From Tetmemena sp. SeJ-2015 (taxonomy: Eukaryota; Ciliophora; Spirotrichea; Sporadotrichida; Oxytrichidae), in NCBI GenBank assembly GCA_027382625.1, contig JAJKFJ010006110.1, positions 1 to 18,118 on the forward strand: a DNA stretch of 18,118 bases, read 5' to 3'. The notes beneath the pieces were generated by a model. That model worked only from the letters and a program-made list of their open reading frames with translations. It did no database searches and was not told the origin of the DNA. How positions within the stretch are numbered: the stretch's first letter is position 1; each line of letters begins with the position of its first letter. The translations under genes and the position numbers were made by a program. This document shows positions 7,214 to 13,587 of this stretch, piece after piece.

Positions 7214-8513
7214 ATGTTGCCTAAGAATTAAAAATCAAGGACCTTTCTCGATAGCTCAGATTCCTTCAATACAAAACAAATTATATATTTATTTTTCATT
7301 TTGCAATTCCTAGTTGAAGACTTAGAGAAAACTTAGTGGGAATTTATCATCTGAGTCGTCTGAAGATGAGATGCCTCCTCCTAACTCCCAGGCTCCCTAC
7401 CGGAGAATTGCCTCTCCTAAGGCTCCTAATCAAAGAGAAACTAAAGGCAGGAATTAAAATGAAAGATAAAGGAATATGGGGTTGACTCAATAGTAATAAT
7501 CATCATAAAATCAATCTCTACCTCAGTTCCAAATTACTTAAAATCCAAAAGCAAAACCCAATTTGTAACTCGATAGCAATTTAATATAAGTGAGTGAGTA
7601 TTTTAATTACCTAGACGATTAGATTGAAAGAGAGAAAATAAATGCTAGCTAGCAGAATTAGATGGCAGGAAACTATTATCCGGCATATAAATAGTATTTT
7701 TAATTACATATCAGCCTTTGGATTACTACTACACTGATGATGACTACATGGGGAAGATGATGAACTACAAGCAGCAATTTAATCCTAATAACCAAGTCTA
7801 CTATTCAAAATAGATATTGAATTCTAGTTTTGACGGTGGGCTTTCGCGGTGACGTGGCACAACTGATCAAGGAGTTACGCCTGTGAATTACTTTAAATCG
7901 ATTAAGTATTATATGCCCGTTAGGGGTTCTTAATTCCCTAACTATTATGAATTCTAGTTTGCATCTTATCTTCGTTAATAGAGTATACAGTGAAAATGAA
8001 GATGAGTATGACTAGATGGAGACTGATTAGAATCAAGAGAGCATTGACGAAGACTTATCCGCTTCATAGAGAAGGATTAAGGATTAGATTAATCAACAAC
8101 GCAAATTCAACGAATTGCAGATGAAAAAGGAAAGAGACAGGGCAAAGTAAGAAAGGGCTTTTACAACTCGATTCAATAAGTGATTGATAATAAATCTATT
8201 GAGAAGAGGAGGAAGAAGAAGGTGGGAATAATGCAAGTCAACTCAAGAAAACTCAGAGTTCTGTAGATCCTAATAAAATATTCATTTTGTAAAATTTTGC
8301 AAAAACTTTGAAGTTAAGTTTATTAAGCTATCACTGAACCCTGCAAGAATGAATTCACCAAGTTATATAGAGAGTAATTTTCGTCAATTTTTCATAAATT
8401 TTAGAAAGAGAAAAAGTGAGAAAGGCACGAGATAAGATCAGGAAGAGATATGAAAAGTACTACAATAAATGGCGTGACTACGATCTGCTCAGTTGTATAT
8501 TAGCCATACTAGG
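7214..8513 (+). CDS. SK-like channel, MDS1: N-terminus and first half of S1
   Basis: Start ATG 7214 ('MLPKNQKSRTFLDSSDS'). Contains an acidic serine-rich stretch 'SSESSEDEMPPP', Gln/Asn runs (several TAG/TAA codons), an aspartate/tyrosine patch 'LDYYYTDDDYMGKMMNYK', a charged coil 'QRKFNELQMKKERDRAK', then basic 'REKVRKARDKIRKRYEKYY' leading into 'NKWRDYDLLSCILAILG'. The last is the first half of S1 and ends in pointer CATACTAGG (8505-8513). It supplies residues 1 to about 299, all cytoplasmic except the S1 part. Five IESs and one intron interrupt it. The 5' limit of the segment is unknown and probably lies upstream of 7214. Joined to MDS2 it reads LLSCILAILGLIVGVIN, a complete hydrophobic helix. 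Confidence 0.85.
7260..7305 (+). other. IES in MDS1 (pointer ATTCCT, 46 nt)
   Basis: ATTCCT at 7260-7265 and 7306-7311. Deletion joins 'FLDSSDS' to 'QLKTQRKLSGN' and corrects the frame. Interior is AT-rich with no GT donor. Confidence 0.85.
7684..7706 (+). other. IES in MDS1 (pointer CATAT, 23 nt)
   Basis: CATAT at 7684-7688 and 7707-7711. Deletion joins 'MAGNYYPAY' to 'QPLDYYYTDDDY' in frame. Confidence 0.85.
7818..7947 (+). other. IES in MDS1 (13-bp pointer TGAATTCTAGTTT, 130 nt)
   Basis: Direct repeat TGAATTCTAGTTT at 7818-7830 and 7948-7960. Deletion removes an in-frame TGA and joins 'SKQILNSSL' to 'HLIFVNRVYSENEDEYDQ'. The insert starts with an unusually GC-rich stretch (7831-7860) and contains a 7-bp stem GTTAGGG/CCCTAAC (7919-7925, 7936-7942). 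Confidence 0.9.
8147..8203 (+). other. Probable intron in MDS1 (57 nt, phase 2)
   Basis: AA|GTAAGAAAGG...TATTGAG|A. Removal keeps the frame and takes out the TGA at 8181, joining 'KKERDRAK' to 'RGGRRRWEQCKNEF'. The three frames here are all partly open, so this is less certain than the flanking joins. Confidence 0.5.
8232..8341 (+). other. IES in MDS1 (pointer TGCAAG, 110 nt)
   Basis: TGCAAG at 8232-8237 and 8342-8347. Deletion gives 'RRRWEQCKNEFTKLYRE' in frame. A competing CAAGAA repeat (8244-8249/8344-8349) would need a different upstream frame. Confidence 0.6.
8369..8406 (+). other. IES in MDS1 (pointer AGAGA, 38 nt)
   Basis: AGAGA at 8369-8373 and 8407-8411. Deletion joins 'NEFTKLYRE' to 'KVRKARDKIRKRYEK'. 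It looks like a GT-AG intron (GTAATTT...TTTTAG) but that reading is out of phase. Confidence 0.8.
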
Positions 8514-8603
8514 TAGATTCAATGTATTAAAAATGAATATGATTAATATGTGGACGACTCTTTTGTGAGAATGTCATTTTCAAGATTAAGGAAAGTTTTT
8601 GAG
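8514..8603. other. Spacer between MDS1 and MDS3 (90 bp)
   Basis: AT-rich; should contain S1-S5 if the channel were collinear, but does not. Its last bases, AGTTTTTGA before the pointer, match the end of MDS2 beyond the pointer. Confidence 0.8.
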
Positions 8604-8815
8604 ATTCAATATTATCGAGCAGTAGGACAACTAGACTTTGACGAGTACTTTCAAGCAGTGTGGCTTATCGTTATCACTATAACTACAGTGGGATACGGTG
8701 ATCTAGTTGCCTTCTCTTACTTTGGAAGAGTTTCATTATATCTAATTTTGTAAACCTTATATAATTTTAGAGTGATAATAATGATCACAGCCTTCTGGGG
8801 AGCTTTCTTGATCTC
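8604..8815 (+). CDS. SK-like channel, MDS3: pore and first half of S6
   Basis: Bounded by pointers ATTCAATAT (8604-8612) and TCTTGATCTC (8806-8815). Encodes 'YYRAVGQLDFDEYFQAVWL', 'IVITITTVGYGDLVAFSYFG' and 'ITAFWGAFLIS', about residues 505-559. TVGYGD is the K+ selectivity filter. The sequence before 8604 does not encode an S5 helix, and that after 8815 does not continue S6. The segment is therefore not a free-standing channel, but it is exactly the part missing from the minus-strand block between 6087 and 6057. A 42-nt insert at 8727-8768 is flanked by AGAGT. Confidence 0.92.
8727..8768 (+). other. IES inside MDS3 (pointer AGAGT, 42 nt)
   Basis: AGAGT at 8727-8731 and 8769-8773. The 42-nt length keeps the frame and the insert is open (TAA as Gln), but it would put 14 extra residues between FGR and S6. 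Deletion gives 'YFGRVIIMITAFWGAFLIS', the usual family spacing. Confidence 0.75.
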
Positions 8816-8844
8816 ATAGCGAACACTTTAGAAATAATTTATTT
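8816..8844. other. Spacer between MDS3 and MDS5 (29 bp)
   Basis: Short AT-rich stretch after the first half of S6; does not encode the rest of S6. Confidence 0.8.
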
Positions 8845-9315
8845 CACCTCTCTTTCATAGACGCAATTTGAACGGAGCTCAAATAGAGGGTTAGAATTAA
8901 GACTTGAGAGAAGAGGAAATCTGGAACCAAGATCTGGAGGAGGAGCTCATGCTCTCAGAAAGAATAGAAGAGCAAGACTTGAAGGAGTTTAAGCAGATCA
9001 TGAATAACAGACTCTAAGAATTCAGAGATGAACAATATTTTATGAGAGAGACAGCAGCACTTATCATTTTGAGGCACATCTCAATTCAGCCAGAGACAGA
9101 GCAGGAGAACATAATTCATCTGATCAAGAACGAAGTTATAGACTTGGCTTTTGAAAAATAACTTCTAATGCAAGGGATGATGATGAAGCAGAGTGAAAAT
9201 ATAGAGCATCTTATATTCTCACAGCAGCTTATGGCAAAGTAATTCAACCAGTTGCAGAAGTAGCAGATATATACAGCTCGCAAGACTAGTGAAGCTCAGC
9301 TTTTGTTCAATCATC
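8845..9315 (+). CDS. SK-like channel, MDS5: C-terminal coiled coil
   Basis: Starts at pointer CACCTCTCTTTCA (8845-8857) and ends at ATCATC (9310-9315). Encodes 'HRRNLNGAQIEGQNQDLREE' and a long charged helix: 'EELMLSERIEEQDLKEFKQI', 'NRLQEFRDEQYFMRETAA', 'EQENIIHLIKNEVIDLAF', 'QSENIEHLIFSQQLMAKQF'. The heptad-like spacing suggests a coiled coil, perhaps for tetramer assembly. Open throughout, with many TAA/TAG Gln codons. Confidence 0.85.
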
Positions 9316-9359
9316 TTGATAGACCATGAATAATAAAATTTTATACCAGTAGGTTTCCA
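9316..9359. other. Spacer between MDS5 and MDS7 (44 bp)
   Basis: AT-rich, includes a TGA in the MDS5 frame at 9327-9329. Confidence 0.7.
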
Positions 9360-9533
9360 TCCAAGAAAAGAGGAGGAGTTCAACTAGGCTTAAACAGCGA
9401 TGGGCAGAAAGAGCTAAAAGAATTTGTTGACTGTCCAGCCACCACCAGTCCAAACAGAAATGGTACAGCTGGAACCCTTCTCCCCCTCAATGGCTCCTTA
9501 AGAAAAAGTACAGATGAATTAAGAGGCTTTTGA
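9360..9533 (+). CDS. SK-like channel, MDS7: C-terminus
   Basis: Begins at pointer TCCAA (9360-9364). The pointer join gives 'MRSKKRGGVQLGLNSDGQKE', 'LKEFVDCPATTSPNRNG' and 'SLRKSTDELRGF', then TGA 9531-9533. A second frame, open only with Gln TAA/TAG codons, also spans this stretch to TGA at about 9606. The first is preferred because it follows from the pointer and brings the total to whole codons. Confidence 0.72.
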   Translation, partial: SKKRGGVQLGLNSDGQKELKEFVDCPATTSPNRNGTAGTLLPLNGSLRKSTDELRGF

Positions 9534-10245
9534 AGGAGTGACGGGTGAGAATCTAAACTACTTTGACGATTCAAGGAAAGACTTCTATTTTTAGTTTTAA
9601 ACTTCTTGAGGATGGCAACCTCAATTCCAAGGTAAAGTTATATTACTGCAAGTGACTAGGACAGCGTCATCAACTCAATCTATTTATAAAATTATATATT
9701 TAAATAAGTTTTTTTGTTGTAAAGATGAAGCAAAAAGATAAAATTAAAATTACCTTAATATAAATAACTTAGTAAAATAAAAATTATTAATATTAAGGTG
9801 GCCTTAAATTGTATAAAAATTAAATAAAATATTTGTGATTCAATTTCAATGCTCAAAGATTACCGATAGGCACGAACATTAACTATTTTAAATAGAAAAT
9901 TATAAATATTTTCTTTTTAATTTCCTATTTATGTTATATTTGCGGCCTTCAATGGGTATTGAGCATCACCCTAACTTATAATTTACAAATGATTGTTCAA
10001 AAGCAGTAATGACCCAAATGATGTGAGGTCTAATTTATGATTTGATTTTAATTAACTTCTCATTTTATAAAATGACTATAAACAAACATTAGAGTTTAGC
10101 ATTTATTGCAGAGTTTCCTAAACATTTGTATAGTTATGATATAATTAAAGTGAAAATATTGATCGTATCAGCTGCTGTATTTCAAAGTTGAGTATCGATT
10201 GTTGCTAAGAAAAATTATTAGATATACTTTGTTTGCTTTTATAGC
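9534..10245. other. Long AT-rich spacer between convergent genes
   Basis: About 710 bp between the channel's last segment and the stop of the minus-strand Q-rich gene. No gene with support. From about 9670 on it is very AT-rich. It carries one clear inverted repeat (9752-9799). Both flanking 3' ends and chromosome-end sites should lie here. Confidence 0.6.
9752..9799. repeat. Inverted repeat, 16-bp arms
   Basis: ACCTTAATATAAATAA (9752-9767) faces TTATTAATATTAAGGT (9784-9799); 15 of 16 positions pair, with a 16-nt loop. Function unknown; could fold as a hairpin. Confidence 0.8.
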
Positions 10246-13006
10246 TCACTGAATCCATGAAAATTAACTGTTAATAGCTAGGACACCCTTGGGAGTAGCT
10301 TTCTTTGAGTTCTTCTTCTTTGCAGATTTTGAAAAACTGTCATCTCTCACATAAGAGTTGTTGAGCAGAGCATCCTACTGATTCATCATTTAAGTTTGAG
10401 GACGAGAACTTGTTTTCATTTATTTCTATATGTTGATAAACCTAAAATTAAAAAAAAATATCACTAAAAACTTAATTTTTTTTAAATAAAAAGAATCGTA
10501 TAAAGATGTGTCAAATAAGTTTATTTCCTATGTCTGCTAGACTCTTGTCTTTCTTTTAAGACTGGTTTTAATTACTCACATACATCAAAATTTACACTTA
10601 AAATTGATAATTAAATTTAATCCCCAAGGAGTTTGACTGGTTGATAATCTTCTAAGTCCTAGAAACAGTCCCTTAACCGTTGGCCATGTCATACATTTCA
10701 AATACTGGAGTTGCACTTCTCTATTGCATTTACTACTAGGTGCGTGGATGTGGCTCAGTCACATACTACCCATTCATATTCTTTCCTATAATTCCTCCCC
10801 CGCTCATCTGTGCTCCCTGCTTTTAAATGTTCCTTTATTATCTCAAATATTGTATCTGAGCTTGCTAGGCATCATTCAGGCTCATATTGTTCTGCTAGTT
10901 ATTAGCCTTTCCTTGAGATTGCATAACTCCTAGTAATTTTTATTGCTGAGCCATTATCTTCTTGGAGAGTTGCATTTTATAAGTGCTCAAGTCCGCTTAT
11001 AAAGTGGGATTGAAGGTGTTAGTGGGGTAGTTGTGCTCAACCACAGAATTATTCAAGTTACTATTCAAAGCTATCAATATTATAATATATTCCTTTATTT
11101 CTTTTAAAAATGAAATGTTAAAAGCAAGGACAGAGTTTTACTAAGAATTAAGAGGCTGGAAGACAGGCACTTAACCTAGGAGTTAATTGCTATTTATTAC
11201 AAAGGAGCTATTGCTTTGAGCTAGACCTTGTGATGACTGATTGTTCTGCCTATCCTTAAGGAATTTCTTAATCATCTACTGTGTATTGTTTTAACTAATC
11301 GCTGCTTGGCTTTGTAACTGGCTCTGCTTTTAGTTCCCTTAGCTGAACTGAGCAATACTTAATTAAATTAAAAAGAAAGATAAAAATTATAAATACTAGC
11401 TTATGTTTGCTGAAGAGAATTATTATGGAGGTTTGAAGAAGTGCCATCAACTCGCATGCTCTAGTTATTTGCATTCTCTACTCTCTTCTTCATTTGGTTG
11501 TTTTGCATCAGCTACTGCTAAGAGTACATTTAGAAATTAACATAAGCTTATTTATTATGCAGAGTGTTATTGCATACTTTAGTTGAGGTTGCCAGTTGAC
11601 TTTCTTCGTGAGTTTTTACTGCTTGCTCCCTCAACAAGCAGAGCCTGTTTCATAAGAATCATTAAAAATAATTGTGAATGAGAATAAACTTATAATCTAC
11701 CTCTTAAGTTCCTCTATGTTGCTTTGATTCTGCTGCCCATCCTAGCCATTTAGATTGCTGAATACTGAGGTGTTATTGTTGGAGACTCCAGCCTAACTGA
11801 ATCCATTAGCAGTACCGTTTCCTCCAATTAAGGCGCTGCTGTTAAGCACTGATTAAAAATGAACATTTTGGATTTAGTCGATTGAGTACCTGCTGTGTGA
11901 CTATTAAAATTAGATACCTTAATCTTCTGGCCATGCACATTTGAATGATTTTTATCTTTACTCCTGCTAGTAGTCAGTTTAGAACGACTCTTAGATCTAC
12001 TGTTGCTGTTATGAATTAAAAAAGTTTAATTAAAATAAGAATCTTCGAGTCATTAAGCATAGAGGAGTTAACTCCCATGAATTGTTCAAAGGACTGATTG
12101 TGATGACCTGAATTCATAGACTAGTCATGAGTATTATGCCCTCCAGCGGCCTTAGGCCTCTTTTTAGCAAGTCTGTCAATCATGAAAATGTCTTAAAGTG
12201 TCTTTTGTGGATTAATCTTATCGTCCTCCTTTTAGATATCTCCTTTACTTCCATTTGACTAAGCAGTCTTGAATTTTTTAAAATAAGACTAAGATAAATA
12301 TCATGCTTTAGACTTAATTTATTCTAGATTTGATTCTTCGAAGGATGGCTTATGCTTCCTTAACTTAAATAAAAATATCTTTTATCAGAACTGAAGAAGC
12401 CCTCTGCTATGGTGCTTGCTCCCTTCGCTTAAGATTATATACTAACTCCATTTTTGACCTACTACTAGCTATAGTTCTTCCTTGATTGTTGGCTATTACT
12501 TCTAGCCGGATTTTGAGGATTCTGCGCATTAGGATTTTGAGTTTGTTATTGCTGCTGCAAATATCTCTACTAACCTTGTTTATAAAAACCTTGAGAAGTT
12601 TAGCTGCCACTGTTCTAGTTAGTGCTCTTTTAAGTAAGTTGGGTGGCTGTTTATCTTGAATTCTCTTGCAAAAGAATAAAATATTGATAATCAAGTTTAA
12701 TATATATTTGTGTGCATACCTGAGCTAGCAAGTAACTGAGAGTGGTTGTGGCTATTAGCTTAGGTGAAGGAAGAATTTAGTCCAATAGCCGAATGAGAAG
12801 TCATTTGCTGTTATTGCTGCTGATGCAGCTATGACATGTTGTGCTAGTTGCTGCTAAGTTGATTGATAGCTCTTGTGTTATTCTGAGACTGTTTCAAACT
12901 CTAAATCAATTGCTGTCTGTTCTATTGAAACTGCTACCTCGCTTCTGCTTGAAAAGAAAAGATAAGCTTAAATAAACTAGAACTGCTTCGTTATGTTCTG
13001 GATCAT
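10246..13006 (-). CDS. Q/N/S-rich protein of unknown function, about 724 residues
   Basis: Reads from ATG 13004-13006 to TGA 10246-10248. After removing one intron and ten pointer-bounded IESs the length is 2175 nt, exactly 725 codons. N-terminus 'MIQNITKQFQQNRQQLIQSL', then Gln-rich 'SQLHQQQQQQMTSHSAIGLN' and 'YKQGQQRYLQQQQQTQNPN'. A more ordered region has 'DDKINPQKTLQDIFMIDRLA' and 'KKRPKAAGGHN'. It is followed by an SR-like stretch 'NSNSRSKSRSKLTTSRSKDK', Asn/Ser-rich linkers, 'MAQQQKLLGVMQSQGKANNQ', 'AQIQYLRQQRNIQKQGAQ' and a Lys-rich C-terminus 'SKSAKKKNSKKATPKG'. Such composition is common in transcription or RNA-granule proteins, but no domain was recognised. Many Gln codons are TAA/TAG. 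The frame between 11350 and 11720 is the least certain part because several frames are open. Confidence 0.7.
10434..10533 (-). other. IES (pointer ACATA, 100 nt)
   Basis: ACATA at 10529-10533 and 10429-10433; joins 'KKDKSLADI' to 'QKQMKTSSRPQTQ' in frame. An overlapping 8-bp repeat GAAATAAA one base out of register would give a stop. Confidence 0.7.
10568..10642 (-). other. IES (pointer AACCAGTC, 75 nt, multiple of three)
   Basis: AACCAGTC at 10635-10642 and 10560-10567; joins 'SRTQKIINQS' to 'QKKDKSLADI'. Confidence 0.85.
11072..11125 (-). other. IES (pointer GCTTT, 54 nt, multiple of three)
   Basis: GCTTT at 11121-11125 and 11067-11071; joins 'SQQNSVLAL' to 'NSNLNNSVVEH', removing an AT-rich hydrophobic stretch unlike the rest of the protein. 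Confidence 0.65.
11360..11397 (-). other. IES (pointer AGTATT, 38 nt)
   Basis: AGTATT at 11392-11397 and 11354-11359; joins 'NNSLQQTQASI' to 'AQFSQGNQKQSQ'. A TTCAGC repeat nearby supports another frame, so this is moderate. Confidence 0.6.
11526..11565 (-). other. IES (pointer ACTCT, 40 nt)
   Basis: ACTCT at 11561-11565 and 11521-11525; joins 'LNQSMQQHS' to 'QQQLMQNNQMKKRV'. Confidence 0.65.
11633..11714 (-). other. IES (pointer GAGG, 82 nt)
   Basis: GAGG at 11711-11714 and 11629-11632; joins 'QNQSNIEG' to 'ASSKNSRRKSTG'. A 56-nt GT-AG intron leading into another open frame is the competing model. Confidence 0.5.
11855..11874 (-). other. IES (pointer AATC, 20 nt)
   Basis: AATC at 11871-11874 and 11851-11854; joins 'TQSTKS' to 'VLNSSALIGGN'. 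Another AATC nine bases upstream would also fit. Confidence 0.6.
12017..12042 (-). other. IES (pointer ATTC, 26 nt)
   Basis: ATTC at 12039-12042 and 12013-12016; deletion joins 'MLNDSKIH' to 'NSNSRSKSRSK'. Confidence 0.75.
12277..12320 (-). other. IES (pointer AAATT, 44 nt)
   Basis: AAATT at 12316-12320 and 12272-12276; deletion joins 'KNQIQNKF' to 'KTAQSNGSKGD'. Confidence 0.75.
12665..12719 (-). other. Intron (55 nt, phase 1)
   Basis: CAG|GTATGCAC...CTTTTGCAAG|AG; joins 'QLLASS' to 'ENSRQTATQ'. Confidence 0.75.
12936..12987 (-). other. IES (pointer AGCAGTT, 52 nt)
   Basis: AGCAGTT at 12981-12987 and 12929-12935; deletion joins 'MIQNITKQF' to 'QQNRQQLIQSL'. Confidence 0.85.
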
Positions 13007-13587
13007 TACTTTTACAATAAATTTAAGAGAGCTAGGATTGAAAATACAAGCTAGATAAATTAAATTGCGTATGCTAAAGGTGTAATTAATATAAAACTAA
13101 TACTTTTGTATAAAAACTTCATCCACCTCGCAGATGCCTCTTACAATTATTCATAACAATAAATTTAATCAACAATTAATTCTATTATAATTGTTTTTAT
13201 TTAAAAAATTTGTTTCTAGCAATAACAAAAAAAGCGATAGATATACCAAACTAAAATTTAATTTATTATTGCTAGAATTAATTCATGATAAATTTTTCTA
13301 TCTATCTTTTATTTATACTTCATTTTCGCAATAATAAATGCTTATTAAAGAATTGAAGCCCTCTCATTTGATAAAAGATAAGCAATTAATTCCCATATTA
13401 TCTTGTCCTTTAACTCTTTCTAACTAATTGTTAATGCTGAATTTAAAAAATTAGTCAATTTGTTTTTTATGAGGAATGTTTGACTTTTGTTTAAGAGTAA
13501 ACTGCCAAAAACTAAGAAGCACAGCTATATATTGAATATTTGTGAAGAGCAACTATAAACACTTTCTCCGCGAGAGAGACCTTTAGC
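13007..13587. other. Divergent intergenic region
   Basis: About 580 bp, AT-rich, between the start of the minus-strand Q-rich gene and the start of the plus-strand DBF4-type gene. No supported ORF. It should hold both 5' leaders and future chromosome ends. Contains one perfect 12-bp inverted repeat. Confidence 0.6.
13214..13277. repeat. Inverted repeat, perfect 12-bp arms
   Basis: TTCTAGCAATAA (13214-13225) faces TTATTGCTAGAA (13266-13277) with a 40-nt AT-rich spacer. Purpose unknown. Confidence 0.85.

Larger units (their letters stand above)
5145..9533. other. Scrambled germline locus of an SK-like K+ channel (7 MDSs, inverted odd/even)
   Basis: Two facing blocks encode one protein. Plus-strand block: MDS1 7214-8513, MDS3 8604-8815, MDS5 8845-9315, MDS7 9360-9533. 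Minus-strand block: MDS2 6864-6087, MDS4 6057-5793, MDS6 5553-5145. Pointer pairs, written 5'-3' in gene sense: 1/2 CATACTAGG, 2/3 ATTCAATAT, 3/4 TCTTGATCTC, 4/5 CACCTCTCTTTCA, 5/6 ATCATC, 6/7 TCCAA. Each lies at the end of one segment and the start of the next, and every join is in frame. Total coding length after removing internal IESs and introns is 2961 nt (986 residues plus stop). Order in the protein: acidic Q/N-rich N-terminus, S1-S5, pore with TVGYGD, S6, calmodulin-binding-like helix region, coiled coil, polar tail. This alternating, partly inverted layout is the pattern known for Oxytricha DNA polymerase alpha and similar scrambled genes. Confidence 0.92.

Noticed and set aside
7831..7947. 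tRNA gene suggested by TGGCACAACTG (A-box-like) and GGTTC
   Set aside because: No matching acceptor stem, no proper T-loop, and the segment is bounded by a 13-bp direct repeat as an IES.
5793..9315. Two separate paralogous K+ channel genes, one per strand
   Set aside because: Neither strand has a complete channel. Breaks are complementary to the residue and coincide with shared words of 5-13 bp; spacers encode no missing helices.
9380..9574. Minus-strand frame opposite the channel C-terminus
   Set aside because: Lies opposite MDS7, has no motif, and the plus frame is predicted by the TCCAA pointer.
10724..10933. Hydrophobic plus-strand frame starting MHLLLGAWMW
   Set aside because: Complement of the Gln-rich minus-strand gene; Gln codons read backwards give Leu/Tyr-rich hydrophobic frames.
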